From: Paludibacter sp.
GTDB taxonomy: Bacteria > Bacteroidota > Bacteroidia > Bacteroidales > Paludibacteraceae
Reading direction: 5' to 3'
Length of the DNA: 64,000 bases
Assembly: GCA_023666945.1 (NCBI GenBank)
Contig: JAMPAY010000001.1
Location: 155,882 to 219,881, forward strand
Shown: in pieces, positions 37,884 to 46,100 of the stretch
Numbering within the stretch: position 1 is the stretch's first letter
Layout: each line of letters opens with the position of its first letter
Translations under genes and position numbers: made by a program
The notes under the pieces: generated by a model
What the model saw: the letters and a program-made list of their open reading frames with translations, nothing else
Databases searched by the model: none
What the model was told of the DNA's origin: nothing

Positions 37884-38983
37884 AATACAATATTGCCATA
37901 TCACTTCTACCTGGAGTCGGGTTAAAACGTGCCAAACTTCTCATTGACTTTTTCGGCGATGCCCACCAAGTATTTTTGGCAACAGAGAAAGAACTATCGG
38001 CTATTCCCAATATAGGGAAAGACGCATTACAAGCCCTTGTAGCAGGCAGGTCCAAAGCACTAAAACGCGCTGAGCGAGAGTTGGACTTTATTGCGACACA
38101 TCAAATAGACACCTACTTTTACCAAGACAACAATTTTCCTTATCGTTTGCAAGAATGTCCTGATGCTCCACTACTCCTTTACGGCAAAGGTAACCTGCAA
38201 GCCAATGTCGGACACATGCTTGCCGTTGTAGGTACCCGCATGCCTACCGAAAGGGGAAAAGAACATTGCCGACAAATCATACTTGACCTTGCTCAAGCAG
38301 TTGAGCATTTGACTATTGTCAGCGGATTGGCTTACGGCATTGATATCACGGCTCACCGTGCCGCCCTTGAAGCGGGTATCCCAACCATCATTATTCCCGG
38401 TCACGGACTTGACCGCATATATCCTGCCATCCATCGACAAACAGCCATACAAGCACTTGAAAAGGGAGGAATACTGACCGAATACATGAGCGGTACTAAT
38501 CCTGACAGACAGAACTTTGTAGCCCGCAACCGCATCATTGCAGGTATGAGCGATGCCACCTTGGTCGTAGAATCGAAAACAAAGGGAGGTTCACTCATTA
38601 CCGCAGATATTGCCAATTCGTACGACAGGGATGTATTCGCCATTCCAGGACGCCCCAACGACGAACTATCATGCGGATGCAACGAACTGATTAAGACAAA
38701 TAAAGCCGCTTTAGTAGAAAATGCAGAAGACATCATTATGGCAATGCAATGGGATGCCCGAAAAGTGACGCTCCCCATACAAACGGCTATCTTCTGTGAC
38801 CTCAGTCCTACAGAAGAAACTCTTATGCAACTGCTCAGAAAAGACTGCGAGGGGATACACGTCAATCTATTAGTCATGGAAAGCCATATGCCCTATAGCG
38901 AAATAACCTCCACACTCCTACAAATGGAGTTCAAAGGATTGGTAAAGGCTTTGCCCGGTGGAATTTATAGAGCCCTAACCTAA
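37862..38983 (+). CDS. dprA: DNA processing protein DprA (Smf)
   Basis: A 373-residue DprA. The N-terminal helix-hairpin-helix/SAM-like part (ISLLPGVGLKRAKLLID and AIPNIGKDALQAL) precedes the Rossmann core with GTRMPTERG, SGLAYGIDITAH, GHGLDRIYP, FVARNRIIAGMSDATLVVES and FAIPGRPNDELSCGCNELI. A winged-helix domain (EGIHVNLLVMESHMPYSEITSTL) ends it. It loads RecA onto incoming single-stranded DNA during transformation. The ATG at 37862 is inside the VanZ gene; the longer in-frame start has no family character. Confidence 0.93.
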   Translation: MSKEELLKYNIAISLLPGVGLKRAKLLIDFFGDAHQVFLATEKELSAIPNIGKDALQALVAGRSKALKRAERELDFIATHQIDTYFYQDNNFPYRLQECPDAPLLLYGKGNLQANVGHMLAVVGTRMPTERGKEHCRQIILDLAQAVEHLTIVSGLAYGIDITAHRAALEAGIPTIIIPGHGLDRIYPAIHRQTAIQALEKGGILTEYMSGTNPDRQNFVARNRIIAGMSDATLVVESKTKGGSLITADIANSYDRDVFAIPGRPNDELSCGCNELIKTNKAALVENAEDIIMAMQWDARKVTLPIQTAIFCDLSPTEETLMQLLRKDCEGIHVNLLVMESHMPYSEITSTLLQMEFKGLVKALPGGIYRALT

Positions 38984-39010
38984 CTATTCCGTGCAAGCAC
39001 GGATAATAGG
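38984..39010. terminator. weak hairpin between dprA and the sirtuin gene
   Basis: CTATT-CCGTGC-AA-GCACGG-AT-AATAG dyad in the 31-bp gap between convergent genes; no clear T-run. Confidence 0.4.
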
Positions 39011-39014
39011 CAAT

Positions 39015-39698
39015 CTATTCACAAAGCAGTTTACACAATTGCGGAACTCCCACAGAGGCTTTTTCGCGTATATGTTTCACTCGGTATTTGTACCTGCCAA
39101 AATCCGGCACACCCGGATCAACCACATAAATAGGCACATTTTCCTGTACATACTCCAATAGTGACGCTGCAGGATAAACTGCCAACGAAGTACCTACAAC
39201 CACAAAAACATCGGCTGTAGCAGCAATAGAAGCCGCCCGCTCAAAATTGGGAACACTCTCGCCAAAGAAGACAATATGCGGACGCAAGAAACTGCCATCG
39301 GCATGCCGTGCCTCCAATGGTTGTTCCCAACCCTCTATTTTCACTATGGCTTGTTCATTAATAGAACTGCGCAGTTTCATCAGTTCTCCATGCAAATGTG
39401 TAACATCGGTGCTTCCTGCACGCTCATGCAGATCGTCCACATTCTGCGTAACCACCGCCACTTCCATATACCTCTCCAATCGGGCTATCGCTTTGTGTGC
39501 GACATTCGGCTGTGCCTGCATGGCATCGCGCCTACGTTCATTATAAAAGCGAATAACCAATTCTCGGTTGCGCTCTATCGCTTCATTCGTGCAGACATCT
39601 TCTATCCGATAGTTTGCCCATAGTCCGTCAGCATCGCGAAACGTACTCAAGCCACTCTCGGCAGATATGCCAGCTCCTGTAAAAACAACTACTTTCAT
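39015..39698 (-). CDS. cobB: sirtuin NAD-dependent protein deacylase without zinc cysteines
   Basis: A 227-residue Sir2 fold protein. VVVFTGAGISAESGLSTFRD binds NAD, followed by QNVDDLHERAG and the catalytic His in THLHGE. The segment between these and PHIVFFGESVP, which normally carries two CxxC zinc pairs, contains no cysteine. Sirtuins of this zinc-less kind are usual in Bacteroidetes. GTSLAVYPAA and the end VKHIREKASVGVPQL are normal. It should remove acyl groups from lysines. The ATG at 39698 fits the family; an ATG two codons upstream is possible. The MATE gene ends just before it. Confidence 0.9.
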   Translation of the reverse strand: MKVVVFTGAGISAESGLSTFRDADGLWANYRIEDVCTNEAIERNRELVIRFYNERRRDAMQAQPNVAHKAIARLERYMEVAVVTQNVDDLHERAGSTDVTHLHGELMKLRSSINEQAIVKIEGWEQPLEARHADGSFLRPHIVFFGESVPNFERAASIAATADVFVVVGTSLAVYPAASLLEYVQENVPIYVVDPGVPDFGRYKYRVKHIREKASVGVPQLCKLLCE

Positions 39699-39706
39699 AA
39701 CCATAC

Positions 39707-41065
39707 CTACTTATGTTGTAACAAAAAATCCGTTACTATCACCACCAACGTCAACAATTCAGACAGCGGAACAGCCAACCACATACCGGCAACTCCTGCC
39801 ACGCCAGGCAACAACAAGAACAAGGGCACCACAAACACTATCCCACGCAACAACGTAAACAACGTTGCACGATACGCCTTTTCCAAACTTTGATAGTAGC
39901 CTATGAATACAATATTCAATGCAAAAAACAGACCACACAACGCAAACTTAGGCAAACCCGCACATGCCAAAGCATACGCCTCCGTATCTGAAGACAGGAA
40001 TAACGAAACAAAACCCTTTGCTCCTAAAGCGACTATCAACGTTACCAACACTCCACTGACCAATGCTGCCACCAATGCAGTATGAAGGGATTGATACACA
40101 CGCTCCACATCGCCTAAGCCATAGTTGTAACTGATGATAGGTTGCACTGATTGCGCAACTGCATTATTGATAGAAAATATAACAGGAAATAAATAGCAAG
40201 CAATGCTGAATGCAGCCACTCCATTTTCACCTAAAGTACCGATAAAAACATGATTCCCCGTGAACATCATTACCGACATTGCTAATTCCGTCAGACAGGC
40301 TGCAAAACCTATCTTCATCATATAACCGGTATTTCGCAAAGTAAGTAAGAAACTCGTAAACGATAGTTTCAGACGATACAACTTAAGCGTAAGAGAGAAA
40401 CGAAGAAAATAGACGCCGACCATTAGACCGCCAATAATTCCACATGCCGATGTTGCTATAGCGGCTCCCGTCACTCCCATTTGCAGCGGAAATATTAACA
40501 CATAATCTGCCACTATATTAAGCAAAGCGGGAATCACATTGCAAAACATTGCGTATTTAGGAGATCCATCCAAGCGTATCAGCATCATTCCTATACACTG
40601 TATCGCAAAAAACACCATCCCCGGCATAATCCAGCGCATATAACTCACAGCATAGTCTTCCAAAACATCACTGCATCCCAACAAATGTACGACTGCTTTG
40701 GGAAACAAAAGGCACACGGCAACCAACATCGCCACGATAATAGTCCCCATAAGAAACGCTTGCGTGGTAATGATATTTGCCGCTTTCTGTTCTTTGTTAG
40801 CAAGACGAATACCGACAATAACCGAAGCACCAATACCTAACATCAAACCAATGCCCGTAACTATCATATAAAGAGGAGCCACTATATTAACCGCAGCAAT
40901 ACCATTTGCTCCAACTCCTCTGCCCACAAATACCCCATCTATAATGGTTAGCAATGCCTCCGATACCATCCCCACCAGCGTAGGAAAGAACAATGCCCTA
41001 AACAAATGCGGGATACTATCTTTCCCTAAATCCAAACTATCGTGGTGCAAGTTTCTATTATTCAT
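39707..41065 (-). CDS. MATE family efflux transporter
   Basis: A 452-residue, 12-helix exporter of the MATE (MOP) superfamily. It starts HLFRALFFPTLVGMVSEALLTIIDGVFVGRGVGANGIAAVN, the usual first two helices, and repeats the theme after the middle (ATSACGIIGGL, GENGVAAFSIACYLFPV). Members use Na+ or H+ gradients to export cationic drugs or metabolites. The substrate is unknown. Its promoter lies about 180 bp upstream (41245-41252), which leaves a long leader with a stable hairpin. The sirtuin gene follows 8 bp later in the same transcript. Confidence 0.92.
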   Translation of the reverse strand: MNNRNLHHDSLDLGKDSIPHLFRALFFPTLVGMVSEALLTIIDGVFVGRGVGANGIAAVNIVAPLYMIVTGIGLMLGIGASVIVGIRLANKEQKAANIITTQAFLMGTIIVAMLVAVCLLFPKAVVHLLGCSDVLEDYAVSYMRWIMPGMVFFAIQCIGMMLIRLDGSPKYAMFCNVIPALLNIVADYVLIFPLQMGVTGAAIATSACGIIGGLMVGVYFLRFSLTLKLYRLKLSFTSFLLTLRNTGYMMKIGFAACLTELAMSVMMFTGNHVFIGTLGENGVAAFSIACYLFPVIFSINNAVAQSVQPIISYNYGLGDVERVYQSLHTALVAALVSGVLVTLIVALGAKGFVSLFLSSDTEAYALACAGLPKFALCGLFFALNIVFIGYYQSLEKAYRATLFTLLRGIVFVVPLFLLLPGVAGVAGMWLAVPLSELLTLVVIVTDFLLQHK

Positions 41066-41163
41066 ATCCTTTCGATTCTACATACCTAACACGGCAAGAC
41101 AATATTTTTCTTCGGTTACCCCATCTTATCCTTACTCGTTCAGTAACTTTATTCGGAATGTAT

Positions 41164-41189
41164 GTGCATAACCTAACATGGTTACACAC
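41164..41189 (-). other. stem-loop in the MATE gene leader
   Basis: On the minus strand GTGTGTAACC pairs with GGTTATGCAC (two wobble pairs) around ATGTTA, about 50 nt after the predicted transcription start and 100 nt before the ATG. No T-run follows and no known riboswitch motif was recognised. Confidence 0.4.
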
Positions 41190-41244
41190 GGTGCAAGCCA
41201 TGACATGATTTTTTCCTTAATAGACTTTATTATAATTTGCAATG

Positions 41245-41273
41245 CAAAGATACATCTTTTTCTTTATATACAA
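41245..41273 (-). promoter_or_regulatory. promoter of the MATE/sirtuin unit
   Basis: On the minus strand TTG (41273-41271), an 18-bp spacer and TATCTTTG (41252-41245). Confidence 0.5.
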
Positions 41274-41333
41274 TTCATCTTCATTCTATACAAAAGAAAA
41301 CGTTTGTAAATTTCGCACATGAAATAAATGCAG

Positions 41334-41341
41334 TATCTTTG
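41334..41341 (+). promoter_or_regulatory. -7 box of the DUF4015 lipoprotein gene
   Basis: TATCTTTG 32 bp before the ATG at 41374, divergent from the MATE promoter. The 308-bp gap between the two genes (41066-41373) otherwise holds only the MATE leader. Confidence 0.5.
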
Positions 41342-41373
41342 CAGCCCATTAAAAACGGAGTATAGTTAATTGT

Positions 41374-43068
41374 ATGAAACCCACATTTTCTCTATTGCTA
41401 TTATGTCTGACCGGTATGTCGGTAGCATGCAAACACACGAAAAGTGAAACAGAGACTCGTTATATTGCTTCAGAACGTCCTTTTGCCACACTTTACACAT
41501 TGGATACAAACAAGCAACCACAACGTACAGACAGTATCGTAAGAGGCAGTGCAATAAGCATCTGTACCGACCAATGTATCAGATATAACAATCAAGAATA
41601 TATTGCCATACAGACACCTGACGGCATCTGCTATATTGAAGAAGAATGCACTGTTTCCTCTCCGGAGGAAGTCGTATTAGAGAAACAAATATGGGTACGT
41701 ACTCCCACATCGATAATTGATGATACCCTACACGCCCATATCTGCGGCTTGGCAGAAAAGGGCAACTCATACTCCGTTATCGGCTTTGATCGCCTACTCA
41801 GCACCGGTGAAGTGTTTCGTTATAAAATACGCTACGCAGACACATGCGGGTATGTATTCGGCAAATATGTCGTGCATACACAAGAAGAAGCCAACGAACA
41901 CTATATGCCACAGTGGCAAGACTCCATACACGGCAAAGTGCGGAATACTTTCGGGGGAGGTGAAGCCATAGGTTGTGACTTTTTCCCATGCAAAAAACCC
42001 GATTTTATCGATAATCCGATGCCCGAATCGTGCTATTCCCTATACCTAAACATATCGCCTGCCGTTATTGGTAACATTGATGCCTATATCACTCTTGCCA
42101 AAACAACCCTCATCAATACGTTTGTGATAGACATAAAAGACAACGAATGCCCCGGCTATAAGGCAGAAGCCATGGAGCGGTACTCCCCCACCAACTACAA
42201 ATGGGGCGGCAAGAACAAAGAACAGATGTATGTATATGCCGTTAAGCGATTACACGAAGAAGGTTTCTATGTGGTAGGGCGCATCACTTGTTTCAAAGAC
42301 TCTTACTTTGTAAAAGATCATCCAGAGTGTGCCATTACCGACAAAGCAACCGGCAGTCCGTTCTTCCACAACAAAGCCTATTGGCCCAGTGCTTACGACC
42401 GACATGTATGGCAGTTCAATGTAGAACTTGCCAAAGAGGCTGTCCGCAAATTTGGGTTCAATGAAATCAACTTCGACTACGTACGTTTTCCAGACCGTAT
42501 GAGCAGCGTTGAAAACCAGATTGACTACCACAATCGTTACAATGAGAGTAAAGTGCAAGCCATTCAACGCTTTGTACAATATGCCTGCGATGAACTGCAT
42601 CAACTGAACGTATATGTTTCGATAGATGTTTTCGGCGAGACTGCCAACCGTGGTTATACAACACCCTACGGACAATATTGGCCGGCATTGAGTAACGTTG
42701 CGGATGTAATGTGCGGTATGCCTTATCCCGACCATTTTGCTCCCGGCTATGCCGGCATAGCCAAACCTTGGAACAATCCATACAAGACACTCAATATATG
42801 GGGAACATCAGTGCAAAACCGACAAGCAGAAACTCCGGCACCTGCTCGTGTGCGTACATGGATTCAGGCTTATCATGTTATGCACCATATAGATGCAGAG
42901 GGTATTGACTATAATGCAGAGAACATAACCAAAGAAATTCGCGGTCTATTCGACGCAGGCTTGAGAGGGGGCTACATTACGTGGTTGTCGTCGTCATTGT
43001 TGGAACGTTACCAATCGCAGGCTCCCGCCTTTCGTATTGACTATTTGCAAGAGCAAGACAAAAAGTAA
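41374..43068 (+). CDS. lipoprotein with DUF4015-type putative glycoside hydrolase domain
   Basis: A 564-residue protein. Residues 1-19 are a lipoprotein signal (MKPTFSLLLLCLTGMSVAC), with lipidation expected at C19. Residues 25-200 contain beta-rich segments that resemble an SH3-like region (ICTDQCIRYNNQEYIAIQ). Residues 220-560 match the putative glycosyl hydrolase domain DUF4015, a TIM-barrel-like family related to GH13: NTFVIDIKDNECPGY, GFYVVGRITCFKDSYF, and FGFNEINFDYVRFPD with conserved acidic residues. It should be an outer-membrane or periplasmic protein acting on a glycan; the substrate is unknown. It has its own promoter and is followed by a separate tsaB promoter. Confidence 0.82.
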   Translation: MKPTFSLLLLCLTGMSVACKHTKSETETRYIASERPFATLYTLDTNKQPQRTDSIVRGSAISICTDQCIRYNNQEYIAIQTPDGICYIEEECTVSSPEEVVLEKQIWVRTPTSIIDDTLHAHICGLAEKGNSYSVIGFDRLLSTGEVFRYKIRYADTCGYVFGKYVVHTQEEANEHYMPQWQDSIHGKVRNTFGGGEAIGCDFFPCKKPDFIDNPMPESCYSLYLNISPAVIGNIDAYITLAKTTLINTFVIDIKDNECPGYKAEAMERYSPTNYKWGGKNKEQMYVYAVKRLHEEGFYVVGRITCFKDSYFVKDHPECAITDKATGSPFFHNKAYWPSAYDRHVWQFNVELAKEAVRKFGFNEINFDYVRFPDRMSSVENQIDYHNRYNESKVQAIQRFVQYACDELHQLNVYVSIDVFGETANRGYTTPYGQYWPALSNVADVMCGMPYPDHFAPGYAGIAKPWNNPYKTLNIWGTSVQNRQAETPAPARVRTWIQAYHVMHHIDAEGIDYNAENITKEIRGLFDAGLRGGYITWLSSSLLERYQSQAPAFRIDYLQEQDKK

Positions 43069-43158
43069 GGCTGACATATGTTTCGTAAACCTTTTAAGAA
43101 ACTTTTATGCAGGTACGGAAGCCCAATTGAAAAGTTTGTCAGTTCAGGAATTTTATTG

Positions 43159-43166
43159 TATCTTTG
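43159..43166 (+). promoter_or_regulatory. -7 box of the tsaB-galK-galM promoter
   Basis: TATCTTTG 23 bp before the tsaB ATG. Confidence 0.5.
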
Positions 43167-43189
43167 CGGCTACGTAACTACTATAGGCT

Positions 43190-43876
43190 ATGTTAATTCT
43201 GAATATAGAAACATCGACCAATGTCTGTTCTGCCGCCCTCAGTGAGAACGGCATTCTATTGCGGTATCATATAGACACCGAAACGCACAATCATGCCAAG
43301 CAACTTCCCCTTTTTATCGAAGAATTGCTCGGATGGTTGGACTTAGAAAAGAAAACATTAGACGCCGTGGCTTTGAGCCAAGGACCGGGCAGTTATACAG
43401 GTTTGCGTATAGGCACTGCCACTGCCAAAGGCATTTGCTATGGCAGGCAGATTCCGCTGATAGCCATTGATACATTACAAATACTTGCTCAAGGTGTAAC
43501 AAACAGAACAGAAGCAGATTACCTTTGCCCAATGATAGATGCCCGCCGCATGGAGGTATATTGTACTCTCTATGATAAAGATGTGCAGAAATTATCGGAG
43601 ACCGCAGCCCAAGTGATAGATGAGAACAGTTTCGGCGAGTGGTTGGCTCAAGGTAAGATCTATTTTTTCGGTGATGGTGCGGATAAATGTAAAGAAGTTC
43701 TGTCGCATGAAAACGCCGTTTTCATGGAAGGAATAATGCCCGATGCCCGCAATATGGTATCTTTAGCCGAAGCGGCCTTCCGTGCCAGAGAGTTTGCAGA
43801 TATTGCCTATTTCAGCCCTTATTATTTGAAAGAATATCAGCCGGCTCATAGTAAAAACAAAGTATTGCAAGCATAA
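43190..43876 (+). CDS. tsaB: tRNA threonylcarbamoyladenosine biosynthesis protein TsaB
   Basis: A 228-residue ASKHA-fold protein. It begins MLILNIETSTNVCSAALSENG and has HAKQLPLFIEELL, AVALSQGPGSYTGLRIGTATAKGI and PMIDARRMEVYC, all standard TsaB blocks. With TsaD and TsaE it installs t6A at position 37 of tRNAs that read ANN codons. TsaB itself is non-catalytic. galK starts 27 bp after it, so the gene heads an unusual tsaB-galK-galM unit. Confidence 0.94.
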   Translation: MLILNIETSTNVCSAALSENGILLRYHIDTETHNHAKQLPLFIEELLGWLDLEKKTLDAVALSQGPGSYTGLRIGTATAKGICYGRQIPLIAIDTLQILAQGVTNRTEADYLCPMIDARRMEVYCTLYDKDVQKLSETAAQVIDENSFGEWLAQGKIYFFGDGADKCKEVLSHENAVFMEGIMPDARNMVSLAEAAFRAREFADIAYFSPYYLKEYQPAHSKNKVLQA

Positions 43877-43903
43877 CAAACAATCTATAGACCTTAAAAA
43901 AAC

Positions 43904-45067
43904 ATGAACACAACAGAACTACAAGCCGCTTTTCAATCCGCTTACGGACATGTAGCAGAAGCAGTGTATTTTTCACCGGGCAGAGTAAACCTCATAGGTG
44001 AACACACCGACTACAACGGAGGTTACGTTTTTCCTTGTGCTTTGAGTTTCGGAACTTATCTTCTGATCGCCAAAAACACAGAAAAGAAGATGCGTTTCAA
44101 ATCGCTCAATATGCCAGAAATAATCACATTGGGTTTAGAACAAGTGACCATTCCTTTAGAGGGTAACAGTTGGGTAAACTATCCCTTAGGGGTGATTGCT
44201 CAATTCGTTAAACGCGGCATAAGTTTCACAGATGGTTATGACATATTGATATGGGGTAATGTTCCTGCCGGTGCCGGACTGAGTTCGAGCGCAGCATTGG
44301 AGGTGGTGACGGCTTATGCTTTCAACGATATTTTGGGTACGGGTTACGACCGCACCACGCTTGCGTTTATAGGTCAATCTGCAGAGCATGAGTTTGCCGG
44401 TGTGAACTGCGGCATAATGGATCAATTCGCCTCTGCGCAAGGAAAGAAAGACCATGCCATATTTCTGAACTGCGACACATTGCAATTTGACCTTGTGCCC
44501 ATAAAGTTGGATGGAACAAAGATTGTGATAAGCAATACTCATAGTCCGCACAAATTGGATTCGGGTGCATATAATGACCGTGTAGCACAATGCAAGAAGG
44601 CAGTTGAAGAACTCAATAGCGTACGTCCTTTAAAATATCTTGCCGAACTGACTCAAGAAGAATTTAACAAGATAGAACACGCCATTACCGACCCTATTGC
44701 CCACAAACGTGCTCGCCATGTGGTAGGTGAGGTGCAACGTACGACTGATGCCGTAGACGCCTTACGCAAAGGCGACATAACCGCATTCGGAAAATTGATG
44801 TGTGCATCGCACATCTCACTGCGTGATGACTATGAAGTGACCGGGCCTGAATTGGATGCACTTGCCGAAGAAACCTGGAAAATAGAGGGTGTTATAGGTT
44901 CAAGAATGACAGGCGGCGGTTTTGGCGGATGTACCGTATCGTTGGTTAAAGAGGAGTCTATACCCGATTTTATCGAGAAAGTAGGCAAGGCTTATACAGA
45001 AAGAATAGGGCTAAAAGCCGATTTTTATATTGCAGAAATAGGCGATGGTGCCCGCAAAATAGGTTAA
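43904..45067 (+). CDS. galK: galactokinase
   Basis: A 387-residue GHMP kinase that phosphorylates galactose to galactose-1-phosphate in the Leloir pathway. The galactokinase signature GRVNLIGEHTDYNGG is near 27-41. The ATP loop NVPAGAGLSSSAALEV is near 122-137, and CGIMDQFASAQG with the catalytic Asp follows. The third GHMP motif is GSRMTGGGFGGCTVSLV. It is 4 bp upstream of galM. galT and galE are not in the window. Confidence 0.96.
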   Translation: MNTTELQAAFQSAYGHVAEAVYFSPGRVNLIGEHTDYNGGYVFPCALSFGTYLLIAKNTEKKMRFKSLNMPEIITLGLEQVTIPLEGNSWVNYPLGVIAQFVKRGISFTDGYDILIWGNVPAGAGLSSSAALEVVTAYAFNDILGTGYDRTTLAFIGQSAEHEFAGVNCGIMDQFASAQGKKDHAIFLNCDTLQFDLVPIKLDGTKIVISNTHSPHKLDSGAYNDRVAQCKKAVEELNSVRPLKYLAELTQEEFNKIEHAITDPIAHKRARHVVGEVQRTTDAVDALRKGDITAFGKLMCASHISLRDDYEVTGPELDALAEETWKIEGVIGSRMTGGGFGGCTVSLVKEESIPDFIEKVGKAYTERIGLKADFYIAEIGDGARKIG

Positions 45068-45071
45068 AAAC

Positions 45072-46100
45072 ATGGTCAACGAATCTTCATTTTCGAAATT
45101 AGTAAATCGTAAGCGTGTCGGGTTGTACACACTGCGCAATCCGAACGGCATGCATGTGCAGATAACCAACTATGGTGCGAAGATAGTATCGCTATATGCT
45201 CCCGATTCCAACGGTAATTTTGCCGATGTGGTATTAGGCTTTTCCACTTTGGAAGAATGGATACAGAAAGAGACCTACTTCAATGCAGTAATAGGCAGAT
45301 ATGCCAATCGCATAAAAGGCGGTAAATTCACTTTAGATGGGCAGACATACAACCTTGCCACCAACAACGGAACAAACCATTTGCACGGTGGGAATGTAGG
45401 ATTTAATGAAAAAGTGTGGGAAGTGGTCGGTCAGACGGCTTATTCCGTTTCGTTGCACTATCGTTCGACAGACGGAGAAGAAGGTTATCCGGGTACAGTG
45501 GACACTTACGTAACTTACCGCCTAACGCGCGACAATGCACTAAGCATCAGTTATGAAGCAAAGACAGATAAGCCAACCTTTTTGGGGTTAACAAACCATG
45601 CCTATTTTAATTTGAAAGGAGAGGGAGAAGGCGATATTCGTGACCATATACTGCAGATAAATGCAGATACTTATACTCCGTTTGACGACACAGCATGTCC
45701 TACAGGTGAGATATTGTCTGTAGACGGTACGGATATGGATTTCAGAACCCCGATAAAGATTGCCGACCGCATAGACAAATCTTTCTTTGAAGCGGGCAAA
45801 GGTATAGACAATAATTGGGTGCTACGTAAAACAGATAAAAAAGAGCCGGAATTGGCTGCTCGTTTAAGTGCCGGGAATCGTAGCATGGAGGTATGGACTA
45901 CTCTTCCCGGATTACAAGTGTACACCGGTAACTGGATAGAGAAAAACATCGGCAAATCAGACAAAGCATATGCGCCACAAACTGCCATCTGCTTAGAAGC
46001 GCAAAATTTCCCCAATTCACCCAATATATCTTCGTTTCCATCGGCGATTTTACGTCCGGGAGAAATCTATTTTGAGCAATGTATCTATAAATTTGTTTGA
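45072..46100 (+). CDS. galM: aldose 1-epimerase (galactose mutarotase)
   Basis: A 342-residue GalM. It interconverts alpha and beta galactose so that GalK can use it. Conserved parts are NYGAKIVSLYAPD, IGRYANRIKGGKF, GTNHLHGG, the catalytic His in LTNHAYFNLKG and the catalytic Glu in CLEAQNFPNSPN. The stop TGA shares a base with the next ATG, so the TPR lipoprotein gene is translationally coupled to it. Confidence 0.94.
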   Translation: MVNESSFSKLVNRKRVGLYTLRNPNGMHVQITNYGAKIVSLYAPDSNGNFADVVLGFSTLEEWIQKETYFNAVIGRYANRIKGGKFTLDGQTYNLATNNGTNHLHGGNVGFNEKVWEVVGQTAYSVSLHYRSTDGEEGYPGTVDTYVTYRLTRDNALSISYEAKTDKPTFLGLTNHAYFNLKGEGEGDIRDHILQINADTYTPFDDTACPTGEILSVDGTDMDFRTPIKIADRIDKSFFEAGKGIDNNWVLRKTDKKEPELAARLSAGNRSMEVWTTLPGLQVYTGNWIEKNIGKSDKAYAPQTAICLEAQNFPNSPNISSFPSAILRPGEIYFEQCIYKFV

